Source of the DNA: Vickermania ingenoplastis
Lineage: Eukaryota > Euglenozoa > Kinetoplastea > Trypanosomatida > Trypanosomatidae
Length of the DNA: 64,000 nucleotides
Reading direction: 5' to 3'
Assembly: GCA_010157825.1 (NCBI GenBank)
Contig: VFSE01000340.1
Span: 124,001 to 188,000 of the forward strand
The notes below the pieces were generated by a model that was given only the letters and a program-made list of their open reading frames with translations, ran no database searches and was not told the DNA's origin. Position numbers and translations under genes: made by a program. Below, in pieces: positions 10,701 to 18,937 of this stretch; positions within the stretch are counted from its first letter, which is position 1, and the number at the start of each line of letters is the position of its first letter.

Positions 10701-11142
10701 CTGTGTGGTGAGAACGAAAGAAATCCAACTCCCGCCGCTCGCGCTGCTTCACCGGCTCGACGGACAGCTGCGCGATCTTGAGCTCCTTCTCATACCCGCA
10801 GCACAAGGTATGGGAAGGCATCCGCTCTCGTGTTTGCTGAAGCGTATCGAGGCGCTCCGCCATGGCCCGCTCTCGCTCCACCGCCGCAAGCGTGGCTTCG
10901 TCCTGCTGACAGCCCTTGGCACGCTTGGGGCCATTCCGGTTGGCGTTGGCGCGGCCGGACATGCTCCCTACACGATCTCCCGACTCACAAATGTTGCGGA
11001 TTTCGTCCAACTCGTGCTGGTAGTCTTGCTCTTCCGCATCCGCCAGCGCCTGCAGTTCCTGGAGCTCCTCGGAAAAGGCCCCAAGGGCATCCTGGATCCA
11101 ACTGTGGATGAGCGGCGGGTCCGTAATATCTTCATTCAGCAT
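1747..11142 (-). CDS. Giant HYDIN/CFAP-like protein with ASH-type Ig domains
   Basis: A single uninterrupted frame of about 3,131 codons. Several segments have the pattern of ASH/MSP (HYDIN-type) Ig-like beta-domains: near residue 445 (a cysteine-bearing strand set), near 775 (FPVERIEFPHTFV), near 1015-1040, near 1387 (MLDFGLIEMGKEAQASFTV), near 1480 (LQFGAVPEG) and in the last 250 residues. Between them lie low-complexity inserts with poly-Ala, poly-Gly and poly-Ser tracts. The N-terminus (about 1-130) is acidic and helical. HYDIN, CFAP47 and CFAP65 are axonemal central-pair or sperm-flagellar proteins built from such domains, so a flagellar role is likely. I cannot say which orthologue this is. 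The ATG at 11142 is chosen because a T-run ending CCAG sits directly in front of it; the open frame continues upstream into that tract. Confidence 0.8.
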   Translation of the reverse strand: MLNEDITDPPLIHSWIQDALGAFSEELQELQALADAEEQDYQHELDEIRNICESGDRVGSMSGRANANRNGPKRAKGCQQDEATLAAVERERAMAERLDTLQQTRERMPSHTLCCGYEKELKIAQLSVEPVKQRERRELDFFRSHHTEHFSMDEILDGTRFPIPKIKAPALAVSHPGTGAGSPSSGSRLATSKGNCSPRRGGGGGSSNPSGRTPGSPRRESRSNSMAGLNSSKRHVTLDVSPASSSRRTPTGADGNGSESSAAAAAAAAAAATAAAAAAIASTPDFIIDALAFARQHNQTLSEQYGYKPVLNANSGLVESPPPESSVTLTDKLKTHKPGVDCALPPFFTETYPPTDHMPEPPSEFASNLPMSLKQFYGGGRSSSGGSSASNSAADDQRNGRSPSPRASPGITAAAGGRSGKAAARNKAQHKGASRNTSTLHLGIECSAKNQEVVLRACTHQRATTVIRFTNRNADRHRLRVHPSTDPWLVYTCTCMAPVAGRVERNVRYEMPVSCGGYIEVEVAFKPEHMFEAVIDTVLQIGITKERNARNAEGGSWSFYEVRVRCETVLPKPQLYSFQGAFSPAAVVAAAAAASSAVASSGAASAITTPRTATGTARGSALERALTALPPQPPSAPPPPLAAAPPTEDGCPLVQQPSATGTGGGGGGSAWLVDVSSVAVSSSAPSSTTSGGRPSMPRSFLSRSSSRTAGGGSGSGSGRPGRDNSSLTAAAGTTAPPAPTLRLFPVERIEFPHTFVMATTTTSYYIENVGSDAMLTLKSTCSSFRILPHPDGAVAVLDDVEQLSADVAHLPQSAAGRAPNAPPYLPGTARGRSNGSPPLSHAQTHTREGGRQPEPTASPPGSGGRRSHGASTSSFDIGRPNRGSGRSRSSRSSSSSSRRVGGERWSCGSPSELAYLHQQGVAGKGASAPFILQQMEGTTFTLSFQPREEGEVHGQLEVTVQETRGGDVVARHYYDLVGAGVVPRLQLTRIGDVVVEPSDTPQWRVDDEEELIPHYFVQHTTPNVASEVTVELQNLSMVRLPFHWQVEGNRTLLPNTPGDEQPQLDATGSAAALVSGDGQAPLSSSSDNDDDASGISTSVLRRAAAEQARLGLARETEIAIEPRCGVLEPGSIMHFTVSVTPHQPVPLVTSFALFIEGLPDPDDPNADAHTRRKWAGVDPAVVGLFRRGKLVPSARLCHGTPEEVAASIWAKVERGHTPKECGTDPYADPFGQVRRFVAPQDTQKEPETFSTGFFIYLQPEVPTAVMVPQRFTESVDCLIHYENCRRATLHNRSPRPLHFVFDPTPAECGGRWPPHDPTHVTVRAMPRCGVLPPFSSKPITVKFTVHHSGEHHQRINLYFPEVMELAPPGAPCSHTVELDVVGVGASVHTSTGMLDFGLIEMGKEAQASFTVTNDNPVAVMVDLQDPMMRKPPRFVFIPPSFQLCPGDSIEVTVYRKAVSLEDAQTFFELVVRNGGTIAMETRATIQDPTLVLDGALLQFGAVPEGVWQESQFFVSNLSAMDNPFTLKLASPPSPYLELEFARHHTIRAGQRHCGVTVRARFKHHPEEAVSGAADCYRALLGLRSQRNQQVLLVELRCEAVHQLTISVDMAVICTSTSVKAMTASLQHFLPYQHAVRAMNETHTSTDLTVRNAVMVRHAHWQETPTVDYIQALLWNLIEEVLLQVGGESQRQARSSSSSSSLQSHPSHESHGSSEHRLRGGEDEAPQETGELPTAGISAISSRHPDNSTCSNHQQHSSPHRQQGSEGPTPGAEGSTHSLKRSHHCSSTTKSPTTSTERHRKRGSTASAKATAAAAAAAGGRVMSLEKEALEDPLMAPIPRPLRALCATLVLTSQLAGNWPVTSASFALGFQNYTGCISAYEVEVLQYRQWDYVLDTYLSPDGGPTLNGGSTLGTTQKFMLTNGGTVQSTSIGSPQSLGGYSAGEYSAASPSAAGSPQQQQVGDGGRVLGNHHSKGRNANSPLRLTDGTASAVPLLQGEGPSFWTTLMNGVEARERANKQALAGAQERLLDGRGCSTLQCSPQGPIRPFDRVQLPLMMVTNLPGRYEETVRVHFDGLRPPIDLPVRWEVEGKPLLLDPTTSGLTTCGHHDLLLMPSVIASVGTSQRHLRLINRIPRDLNVEVYIYLCSATFQVDAVDASADASQVTLRLMPLTGEAKTRQSIGKGNASVSPATFFIKANSTKEIWLEYEPDIQVVQPVLDRLRGAGTIAATLSAIANGASVCSSTPATSCVSAPATRSSSTKTGLAAAAAAAAAATTTGAVGEKGGSGEGAEPTTASQEIPWDGSVVIHAEIAESPFNDSFLIDEFYEIHKDRYPSVRSLEGLRAGVVATHHPGENKESILSRVSMLKVRRPLRSRQHVVRKNRVLFPSPAERYILERAMLAKGFRLCAKQYFACNRLAGGGNTNNSTISGGGGTNTMLNGSTGPMSPSGTQTIKGGTVNSWLANTPENMEELLRAPSNAVLDHSSGQLGGSRGGTPPLDHTALQKKKQKQQQSNDEDVIPDDGSGADDADSSEDEVDDSVAMLEAMAGGMRPIEDLLREEEERRELLLYLLRRRAEVRCMSHQYFTPIELLVRARCGVPCLDVQPSMDGVFFPTYHQGQWCGRTVRLTNYNSAAVYLALETDTAFCIVSLNLIPSQVESDPLGSEDEPDIMEGNRMRPPGRHDWQNPPATVPSSGGGGGGGNAEGYPLGNNQLSAVRKDRPGRIGAFPFATTEMDGRLVYRLQCGDALNVTMGVRDPERQAALTDPLYRKRLVLQGRLMLYFYDGSLRGKNKHQGGEGSAAAGMGGGRALPGQASMGTTEGPTGESNTASGAFGATPPRSVCTQEAKKNREHRDSPMPLVLQMGGAAAAAQTATGGGPSDTTTGSPQRTPPRPRWTSSPPPPEQVGTAAHCRTGSPSARLSQSSRARTLLEEEAPVEMGRQNALAEQQVRLFVPFTTATVFTTPLATWFKPGQLVHDGRPQPVAVQEVRIHNRMDEAVRFRIIRVPRAQALRDEFAKPVLAYITTLGVQGAKEHLTAERKMKEVTNMPPDVRPAEGEQGCLLVDEPNAFVFSTMEGVIPPATMGGMPGMTPIYIQFHQYSNVRYECFYRLLINDKPSDNYILVRGDSRETEV

Positions 11143-11852
11143 TCTGGAAAAAAAAAAAAAAACTTGAAAGAAACACAAGCTGTAAGTTGTGGCTGCTGTG
11201 TTGAAGTCAAAGTCAGAACAACACGAAATAAATAGATTTAAAGAAAAAAAAAGAGAGAGAGAGCTTGTCCAACGTGTCGATGATGACGAGCAAGTAGTGC
11301 TGTAATGGAGAGGGGGGGGGGGGCTAATTCTATGTACACAAGTCCGTCAAAAAAAAATCCTTATTTCTTTCTCCTCTTTATCTGTAGGTCTGTGCAGCGG
11401 GACACGAGACGTCGGACTCTGGTGGTGGTGGTGTATATTATCTTGTGGGGCCCGTGTGTCTCGTGGCCTCCTTGAGCGCAAGAGCAACAGTGCGTGCGAG
11501 CGGAGGTAAAAGAGGAGGAGAGGGGGGATTTTATAGATATATAGATATATATAAAAACTCTTTCTTGCACAAGTACAACAACGACTAGGTAGCTAGGTAG
11601 GGAGTAGAAAATATGTGTGTGAGAGAGCGAACAAAAAAGTGAAATTGAGTCTGGTGTAGAAATAGAAGAAGTGGCATGGTTCACAACAGGCCCTCAGAGA
11701 GCAACGGTCTGTAAATCCAAATCTACTCTGAAAAGGTTGTTGATAGTTTGTTGCTGTTGAGGCATACAGTGATAGGGCCTATCAATAGAGCTGTGCATAG
11801 GAGGGAGAGACAAAAAGTATAGATACAGCGTATAGATTTTTTCCCTCTGTCT
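11143..11852. other. Intergenic region, no gene seen
   Basis: Contains a G-run near 11311-11321, a short TA-rich stretch near 11535-11553 and scattered A-runs. No coding-quality frame, tRNA or other RNA gene was recognised. Confidence 0.65.
11144..11145 (-). promoter_or_regulatory. Probable spliced-leader acceptor with a 1-nt 5' UTR
   Basis: On the coding strand a run of about 14 T ends in CCAG, followed by AATG. If this AG is used, only one genomic nucleotide separates the spliced leader from the start codon of the ASH-domain gene. Confidence 0.55.
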
Positions 11853-14800
11853 CTACGCTTGGAAGTACTGTTCTTGTGTGTCCATCAAGTCCGCCACGGC
11901 CTCTTCAAAGGCGCTCAGTTCCGCCTGTAAATCCCCCAGCAGCGATTGAAACAGCTCTTCTCGCTCATCTAACGCCGCTGCTGTTGCTGTTGCGGCTCCT
12001 GATGGATCCGTCGAGGGCGGCGTTGCAGGATTCCCTTGGTCGCTGCTGCTGCTGTTGCGAAGGGCATTCAACGGGCCCATGGCGTTGTTTGTGTGTCCAG
12101 GAGCAGCGCAGCCCCTACTCACATCCTCTCTCAGACAACTGGCAGCGGTGTTCGTGTTTGTGCTCCCCTCCTCCTCTTCTTGTTCTTCCGGCGTTGGTAC
12201 CCCCGTAGGGGGGAATGGATGGATGTGCTCTCCAGCTACGCCCCTCCCCGGCTGCAACTCCGATGCCGGTCGCGCCGTGGCCGCGGCGGTGGCTGCTGCT
12301 GTTTCCACCAGTTGCTCAATGCCCACCACTGCACCATCGACGCTGAAGAACCCCTTCCCCTCTTCGCCTCTCACTCCACCGCTGCCACCTCCCCAGGGAA
12401 GATGTGTGAGGAGCCGGTCCATGTGCCCCTGCACGACACCCTTGGTGAAACCGAAGCACAGCACCTGGCGATGACCTTCGGGATCATGCATATGCATAGC
12501 GGCCGTCATGCCGGCGGCAGGGGTGGGCGACGGCAGCGCAGAGACCGCCACCCACACGGCCCTCAGCACTCCTGATCCCCAGCGCAGCGCCTCGGTAGTG
12601 CGGCGCAGCTCGTCGGCCAGCTCCGGCGCCTCCCGCAGCGCCGCAGAAAGAGGGGAGACCCCGCTCCCCATCCGCCACCTCGCACGTCGACCCCGATCGC
12701 CCTGCAGGTCTACCGCGGTGGAGCTCTTGCTCGACAGCCCCAGATTCTGTGGCTTCTTCTTCTTCTTCTTCATCCGTTGAGCGGCCCCGCCTGTTCCACC
12801 GCGGCTGCCGGCGGTGGTATGCAGTAGCCTTCTTGTGGGGGACTGCAGGGCCCAGCGCGCGACACGAGGGAAGGCTGCCAGCGGGATCACACGCAGCCGC
12901 CTCGCCCCTCGCCGCCACGTCGCACGGCTGCTTTCCTGCGCGGTGGTGAGCCGATGGTACGCCGCCTGCAGAACATCGAAGGGCCGCGGCGGGGAGAAGG
13001 CGGAAACGCCGTCGAACAAACGAGCGGGAAGACACCAATCTGCATCTTCTCCTTCTCCTTTTTCTTCTTCTTCATCGCCGCCGCCGCACTCGTGCTGATC
13101 ATCCGCTAAACTATGGATGTTTCTCGGTATCTCTCGCGCGGCCACATCCGTCGCATATTCCGCCGCCACCTGCACCAGCAGCGCCAGGTCATCGGCTACG
13201 TGGCAGAGCAGATCGCCGAGTGCCTCCGCTGTGCTGCGGACCAGAAGTGCTGCTGCTCGCCACAGTACCAGCGGATCATGCGGCCCAGACGAGGCCGCCT
13301 CAGAACTGCTACTACTAGAACTGCTGCTCTGACTCGCCTCAGCCTCCTCATTTGTTTTCTTCACGGGAGCAGCGATCTCTGCTGTATTGCTTCGTGTGGG
13401 GCGCAGCCATTTCATCATCATCTCCACGGTGGGGACGTCCAGCTGCAACGCGTACCGCAGATAGAAGTAGCGTCGCGTGTGCCGGGCGCCGCCAGCACGC
13501 CCCTGTCCAGCAGTGGCGCGGGGAAGCGAATGGTGGTCAGCATCAGCATCTTCATCTTCTAATAGTGAAACGGCTCGTCGCGAGGAACCGTGCCGCTCAG
13601 CGGTCGAGGCGGCATCAATCACTTCCGCGGCGGCCTGCAGCGCAGGGGATCGGGGCGGGCAGTGGATCGAGATCCCGGCCCCCTCCAAGTTGAGCAACGC
13701 GGCAGAGACGGGTAAGCAACCCCCGCCCAGACTGCCGCTGCCTGAGAAGGTCGACGACACAGACGCTAGTTCCGTGGCGAGGCTAAGGAGATCAATCCAG
13801 TCGAGGAACAGGCCCCGGCGCCGCAGCCGCGCGGCCTGCTCCGGCAGTCGCTGCCACACCTTCTCTGTTAGCTGCGGCATAACATCCTCGACGTACTGCC
13901 CAAACGCTTCTGCAATCAAATCGGTTGTGTCCGTGTCGTACAAGGCAGTGAAGGCCGCCTCCGCCTCCTCCTCCTCCTCCTCCTTCTTCTCTGTGAGAGC
14001 AATGGTAGGCGGTAGCGTCGAACCCGCAGCATGGGGGTGTATCACCTCCGGAGAGACGCTGGGGCTACGTGTTGGCCCCACGTGCTGCCCGTCGTCGCCT
14101 AGGACGGCTGCGGCTGCGGTTGTTGTTGTTGTTGTTGTTGTTGTGATGGAAGCCGTTGCAGCAGGAGGCGGTGGATTCGCCTGCATCCCGTGCGGGAGAT
14201 ATCGCATCAGTGCGAGGCGACGCAAGCACCGCAGTACCTCTAGGCATTCGACGTGGTTGTAGCTGTGGTAATGCTCCGTGATCGCTACGCCCAGCGCGAC
14301 CGAGAGCCCCGGGTGCTCCACCTCGCAGCTGGCAATCGCCTTTAGAAGGAGGAACACGGTGCGGGGCCCAAGGGCGAGGACTGCCGCCGCGTGCGAGGCA
14401 AGGACCTGCTGCGCCTGCAGCGCCGTCTGGACCTGCGTGGCCTGCCGGTTGGCTGCCGTCCACCGCCAGCCTAACGCCGCACACGCTGGGGCGCACAGTA
14501 GCGGTCCGAGGGCGGCGTCCAGCACAAGGCTGGGGACCGCCTCGACGCCGTGGTAGCCAAATTCAGCGCGTTTGAAGCGGTGCTTTGGGTGACCGCTGTA
14601 CAGCGGGATGCGCCGGCCGTCGCGGAGGTAAAGAAAACGCGCCGGAACGCGAAGATCCTCTTCCTCCTCCTCCTCCTCCTTGTCTTCGTTTTCTTCTGCT
14701 TCCCGTGTGTTCTCCTCAGCGGCGGGGCACCAGCTGCTGCTCCCTAGGTGCGAGGTGCGGGACGCTGCCGCGAGCTGGCGGCGCAGCGCCTTCGGCACCT

Positions 14801-15512
14801 TGCCATACGGTCGTGTGTGTTCGGTAAAAGGGTAGAGCCGTTGGGGAAGCAGCGCCATGGCCAGCACGCCATCCTCACGATCCCAATCAAACCGAATATC
14901 CAGCAGCGTTCGCACGTACTTATCCAACACGTCTTCACTGAAACGAGGGGTGCGGACCGTTTCGACCACATCGTGCCGGGTGTAGGTCGTGGGAGGGGCA
15001 GGCCCCAGCGTGCTGCGGCCCCCATGCATGTTTCGCTCTCCAGCTGGGGAACCAAAATCTTCACTGGTATGGTGTGTGTTGTGGTGGTGGCTCAGCAGAC
15101 CGCGAGCCCACGGCAGTGGCGTGCGCAGGGCCCGTGGGTCTGTCATGAGCCAGGCCACATTCTCTGGCTTGAGTCGAGCGCCGCGCCTGCCCCTTTTTGC
15201 GCCTTGCAGCGCTGTCCATATGGCTTCTCTGTACGTCGGGGAGCACGGGAAGGTCGTCTTGAAGTACAGGCTGAACGGCCGCCGGGACCGGGAGAGGTCC
15301 TTGAGCCGCCCGTGCTGCCGCGCCCCCACCCCCGCATCCTGCTGCTGGTGGGATGTCAGTCGAGTGGACAGCAGCGACGCAGCGGCAGGCGATCGGCGCT
15401 GGCGCAGAAATCGTGTCATGGAGAAAACTGCCGCGCCGGCGGCGGGGGGCCCCGTGGCGCAGCTACAGGAGATGCCCTGCGCCGAGGCAATTAGAGATAT
15501 TGGCTGCATCAT
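11853..15512 (-). CDS. Large probable mitochondrial protein, function unknown
   Basis: About 1,219 codons from the ATG at 15512. A second good start at 15417-15419 begins MTRFLRQRRSPAAASLLSTR, which looks like a mitochondrial presequence (basic, Ser/Ala-rich, no acids). I favour that or the 15512 start, because the longer upstream frame is encoded by an AAT microsatellite. The body alternates helical segments (for example around residues 350-440 and 500-560, with Leu/Ala heptad-like spacing) with Glu- and Ser-rich linkers. The pattern recalls helical-repeat mitochondrial RNA-binding or ribosome-associated proteins of kinetoplastids, but no signature motif (PPR, RAP) was certain. The C-terminus is acidic. 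Confidence 0.7.
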   Translation of the reverse strand: MMQPISLIASAQGISCSCATGPPAAGAAVFSMTRFLRQRRSPAAASLLSTRLTSHQQQDAGVGARQHGRLKDLSRSRRPFSLYFKTTFPCSPTYREAIWTALQGAKRGRRGARLKPENVAWLMTDPRALRTPLPWARGLLSHHHNTHHTSEDFGSPAGERNMHGGRSTLGPAPPTTYTRHDVVETVRTPRFSEDVLDKYVRTLLDIRFDWDREDGVLAMALLPQRLYPFTEHTRPYGKVPKALRRQLAAASRTSHLGSSSWCPAAEENTREAEENEDKEEEEEEEDLRVPARFLYLRDGRRIPLYSGHPKHRFKRAEFGYHGVEAVPSLVLDAALGPLLCAPACAALGWRWTAANRQATQVQTALQAQQVLASHAAAVLALGPRTVFLLLKAIASCEVEHPGLSVALGVAITEHYHSYNHVECLEVLRCLRRLALMRYLPHGMQANPPPPAATASITTTTTTTTTAAAAVLGDDGQHVGPTRSPSVSPEVIHPHAAGSTLPPTIALTEKKEEEEEEAEAAFTALYDTDTTDLIAEAFGQYVEDVMPQLTEKVWQRLPEQAARLRRRGLFLDWIDLLSLATELASVSSTFSGSGSLGGGCLPVSAALLNLEGAGISIHCPPRSPALQAAAEVIDAASTAERHGSSRRAVSLLEDEDADADHHSLPRATAGQGRAGGARHTRRYFYLRYALQLDVPTVEMMMKWLRPTRSNTAEIAAPVKKTNEEAEASQSSSSSSSSSEAASSGPHDPLVLWRAAALLVRSTAEALGDLLCHVADDLALLVQVAAEYATDVAAREIPRNIHSLADDQHECGGGDEEEEKGEGEDADWCLPARLFDGVSAFSPPRPFDVLQAAYHRLTTAQESSRATWRRGARRLRVIPLAAFPRVARWALQSPTRRLLHTTAGSRGGTGGAAQRMKKKKKKPQNLGLSSKSSTAVDLQGDRGRRARWRMGSGVSPLSAALREAPELADELRRTTEALRWGSGVLRAVWVAVSALPSPTPAAGMTAAMHMHDPEGHRQVLCFGFTKGVVQGHMDRLLTHLPWGGGSGGVRGEEGKGFFSVDGAVVGIEQLVETAAATAAATARPASELQPGRGVAGEHIHPFPPTGVPTPEEQEEEEGSTNTNTAASCLREDVSRGCAAPGHTNNAMGPLNALRNSSSSDQGNPATPPSTDPSGAATATAAALDEREELFQSLLGDLQAELSAFEEAVADLMDTQEQYFQA

Positions 15513-15541
15513 GATGTCCGCATGCAGTGTGCACACACAAA

Positions 15542-15577
<36 letters not shown>
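15542..15577. repeat. (AAT)n microsatellite
   Basis: About 12 uninterrupted AAT units just upstream of the mitochondrial-type gene. It reads as poly-Tyr in the minus frame and is not protein coding in my view. Confidence 0.95.
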
Positions 15578-16293
15578 CGAGCAAAGAATGTATTTAATTT
15601 ATTTTATTTTTTTTTGTATGATGTCTATGAGGAGTACACAAGAAAAAAAAAATAGAAAAGAATGCGGAGCGGGGGAGGGGTTCGTGCTTCGCCTAAGATC
15701 TAAAAGAAGCACTCGCGGTGTATGTCTTGTACCTCCCTCTCCCACTTGTAGTGGTGATATGCTTCGCTTCTGCTTCGTGCTGCGTTCTCCCTTCAGCGAA
15801 AGCCTTCCTCTAACGCTACTCAAAGTAATACAGTTTTAGGATTATTAATCTTTTTTTTTTATGATTATTTCAAAATCTTGAAAAAAAAAAGAAAAATTTA
15901 AAAAAAAAAACGAGAATAGCCTAGAGAGAAGGGAGGACGTAGTCGCTTCTTTTTCTTTATGTTTTTGTTTGGTGGTTGTTGTTGTGTTGTTTCGATCCAG
16001 CAGGCAGGTCAATGTTGTTGGACTCGAACTTGGATGGCGCCTACGCACACTGTATCGTCGGCGTCAGTAGCTGGTACAGTTGAATGCTGCGCTCTCGGCT
16101 TTCCTTTTTGTCCCCCTTTTTTTTCTTGACAGACTCGATTACTCGTATCTCTCTCTCTATAGAAATGATATATAGAAATGAGTCGTCTTAGTAGGTGCAC
16201 TCTTCGCTATTTCGCCTGCAGATGAGATAAAAGCAGCGCAAAATAAAACAAAAACTGAGAAGGTTTCCTCGATTTCTCGCTCACCACCAGTCG

Positions 16294-16347
16294 CACACAC
16301 ACACACACACACACACTGCGGGACACACACACACACACACTGCGGGA
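16294..16347. repeat. Duplicated (CA)n plus TGCGGGA unit
   Basis: Two copies of a CA dinucleotide run, each followed by TGCGGGA. The whole unit, not only the dinucleotide, appears to have been duplicated. Confidence 0.85.
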
Positions 16348-16788
16348 CGGTGCGCCAACACCACAAAGGAAATCCAGCGGGCGGGTGGGCAGGAGGGGAC
16401 GGCTCGGTTCCGTCGTTTGTTATGTCTCCGAACAAAATAAAACAAAAAAAAAAAAATTTAAAAAAGAATAGAAGAATGAAAGAATAGGAAAGGCAGCACC
16501 ATGAGACAGAGAGATACGATATGAAACGTCAACTATTTCGCCCTGCTCCCCTTCTCCCCACCGGAGACAACGAAAGAGGGACATTCCGGCTCGACACCAA
16601 CACCAACACCACCTTCGAACTCTGAATCCTCTGGCTGGATTGGGCTTGATGCTTTTATTTTCTATTTTATTTATTTTTCTTTATTTTGTTGTTGTTGTTG
16701 TGTGTTGTTATATAGAATTGTCGGTACGGATGCGGGCTGTCCTCTTTCTTTTCTGTCCTCCTCGCCGTATTCTAGAGCGGGGATAAAA

Positions 16789-16789
16789 A

Positions 16790-16822
<33 letters not shown>
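16789..16822. repeat. (AAT)n microsatellite
   Basis: About 11 AAT units in a gene-free stretch, in the same orientation as the tract at 15542. Confidence 0.95.
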
Positions 16823-16823
<1 letters not shown>

Positions 16824-17335
16824 GAAGAATAGAGATACAAGAAGGAGGGTGTGAGAGGGCGACTGGGATGGCCTAACTCGGCTTTCAGGACTGAAAAGGC
16901 TTCCCTTCTCCCTCTCTCTGGTGTGTATCCCGGGGATGTAGAGAAGATGAGAGAGAGCTCATGGATCGTGTACGGCACACAAAATGGTGCTGGTCTTCCC
17001 ACCGTTCTCGAATGGATCCCCCCCCCCTCCAAAAAAAAACAAAAACAAAAAAAATGAAATGATGTTTGCGAATAAGAAGTGAAAGCAAACACACAAGGGA
17101 AAGGAAGGAACAACTCTCTCCTTCTCTCTCCCTCCAGTGGCCAACACATAACAACAAAACCGAAAAGAACCTCTTGTGGTTGTTGTGGTTGCTGTGGTTG
17201 CTGTGGTTGTTCTAGGAGGAGGGGTTCCATTCAAAGGCATCTGTAGTAATATCATAATAACAAAGACATTTTAACAAAAAAAAAAAAAAATACGCCTACT
17301 ACCTGCAGAGGGTAGTGGCTCCCCCCCCCACCCGG

Positions 17336-18937
17336 CTAGCTGTAGTTCCCTTTTGACGTTTTCCCATAAACGGGGTTGTCGTCCTTCCAGTCGTCCCACT
17401 TGGACGACTTGATACGCTCGCGCTCCTCCACCCCCTCCGGTCCCAGGCGCTCGTCCTCCGCCTGCTGCTCCCGCTGCCGCTCCAGATCCGCTTGCTGCTG
17501 CGCCATCGCCTGTGCGATCTCTCCCTCCGCGAACTCCTTCAGCGTCTGTGTGGGTGGATTGCGATCCACCATCAGCTGGTCCCGCACCTGCTGGGCCAGC
17601 ACCGCACCCGAAGGGCCCATCAGGCTCCCGCTGCTGCCGGCCAGGGCGGCCAGGGCGGTCCCGCCGCCGCCCTTCTCCACCGCTTCGGGGTCCAGAGCGA
17701 GTGGTTTATCGGGCGTGCCGGCGATCATGGTCCCATTCGGTAGGATGGTGTACGTCTGCCGGCCGAGGTCCTTCTCCCCGCGGCGTACGGCGTCGAGGGT
17801 TTCCTGATAGAGCTTGGAGATGGTTGCCCTGGCCTGCGGGTTCAGCATCGTCAGCATGTCCATCTCGCGCTGGTTCAGATCCTGCTGGTAGCAGGACTCG
17901 TAACAGCCGAAGCGAAGTCGGGCGAGCGCACGCTCCCGGCGAAGCTCCGTCAACTCGCTGTCCTCTTCCATATCCTCCGGGGCCTCCATCTCCATCTCTG
18001 CCTCCTTGTGCCGCTCTTGTCTGTCCGACACCTCAGATGTGTTTGTGTCGTCCCCGTTCTGCTTCTTCTTCCTCTCCGCAAACCGCTCATCCATCTGTAG
18101 CCGGGAGGCGTGGCTCCCCGCCCCTGTGTCCTCCTCGTCGTCCTCGTCGTCATAGCGATTCTGCTGGTGTGCCGCGCGGTGGCGTCTCCGGCCGCCCTCC
18201 AGCCCTCGCAGGCGCTCCTGCTTCGCCTTGAGGTACGCCACCTTGTTCTCCAGCTCCCTCCACTTACCTTCCATTTCACGGCGAAGACGAGAGAGCTCAA
18301 TGCGGCGCTCCCGAGAGGGGCCGGCGGCCCCGCCCCGAGGTGGCCCGCCACCTTCCTCCTCCTCCTTGGGGGCGGGCAGGAAGCGCTCGCGCTCCTTCTC
18401 CGTGAAAAGTCCAACGTCTTCCATGCGCTCCAGAAACAGACGGCACCACGCCTTGGAGCGCGAGAGCGACGCCTCGCGGCGTACCGAGAGGCGGACCGAT
18501 TGCTCTGTATTGAGGGTGGAACTGGAATTCGTAGCATGGGTGCTCTCCCGCTCCATGCGTGGGTCCGTGGTGGGGGCAGTAGTGGAGGGGCCTCCCTCCT
18601 CCGCATCGTTCCCTCTTGCCCTGTCACTGAGTTGGATTTTTCGGCCGCGATCGCTGCCAATTTCTTCCACATCGCCCTGGAACTGCTGGTACAAATCCGA
18701 AATTATGAATGGCAGCCAGAGCACCTCCAGGGCGGTGGTGCTGTGCTCTTCGAGGCCCTCGTTGCGGGAGAAGAGCTGGGCATCTAGGGCAGCGGCCCAT
18801 AGCTCCTCACAGCCGATCAGAAGATTTCGCACAGCGGCGTCCTGCTCGGTGCGGTTCCGTGTTGTCGCACTGATCCCACGGATAGAGGAAAGGTACGTCC
18901 CGCAGAGCTGTGCGAAGCGTGTGGCAACAGGAGCCAT
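17336..18937 (-). CDS. TAP42/alpha4 (IGBP1)-like PP2A-associated protein
   Basis: 533 codons. TAP42/alpha4 proteins bind the catalytic subunits of PP2A-type phosphatases and link them to TOR signalling. Two things support the call. The C-terminus carries the family hallmark KWDDWKDDNPVYGK (the animal and yeast proteins end in a DEWKDxxPRGYGNR-like motif). The N-terminal region (1-270) is helical, with an R-x-KI-type segment. A long acidic and basic coiled stretch (about 240-330) separates the two. The tail motif YGKTSKGN departs slightly from the usual GYGN. At 533 residues it is longer than the roughly 340-370 residues of yeast and human, mainly through charged inserts. Confidence 0.75.
   Translation of the reverse strand: MAPVATRFAQLCGTYLSSIRGISATTRNRTEQDAAVRNLLIGCEELWAAALDAQLFSRNEGLEEHSTTALEVLWLPFIISDLYQQFQGDVEEIGSDRGRKIQLSDRARGNDAEEGGPSTTAPTTDPRMERESTHATNSSSTLNTEQSVRLSVRREASLSRSKAWCRLFLERMEDVGLFTEKERERFLPAPKEEEEGGGPPRGGAAGPSRERRIELSRLRREMEGKWRELENKVAYLKAKQERLRGLEGGRRRHRAAHQQNRYDDEDDEEDTGAGSHASRLQMDERFAERKKKQNGDDTNTSEVSDRQERHKEAEMEMEAPEDMEEDSELTELRRERALARLRFGCYESCYQQDLNQREMDMLTMLNPQARATISKLYQETLDAVRRGEKDLGRQTYTILPNGTMIAGTPDKPLALDPEAVEKGGGGTALAALAGSSGSLMGPSGAVLAQQVRDQLMVDRNPPTQTLKEFAEGEIAQAMAQQQADLERQREQQAEDERLGPEGVEERERIKSSKWDDWKDDNPVYGKTSKGNYS

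Larger units (their letters stand above)
15513..17335. other. 1.8 kb intergenic region, microsatellite-rich
   Basis: Holds the AAT tract at 15542-15577, A/T-runs near 15850-15910, a duplicated CA repeat at 16294-16347, a second AAT tract at 16789-16822, a GGTTGTTGT-type repeat near 17174-17212 and a C-run near 17322-17330. No convincing gene was seen on either strand. Confidence 0.65.

Noticed and set aside
15513-15584. Poly-Tyr N-terminal extension of the mitochondrial-type gene
   Set aside because: Encoded by the AAT microsatellite; the ATGs at 15512 and 15419 are better.
15985-16030. B-box-like GTTCGAGTCC on the minus strand
   Set aside because: No A box, acceptor stem or clover-leaf pairing around it, so not a tRNA.
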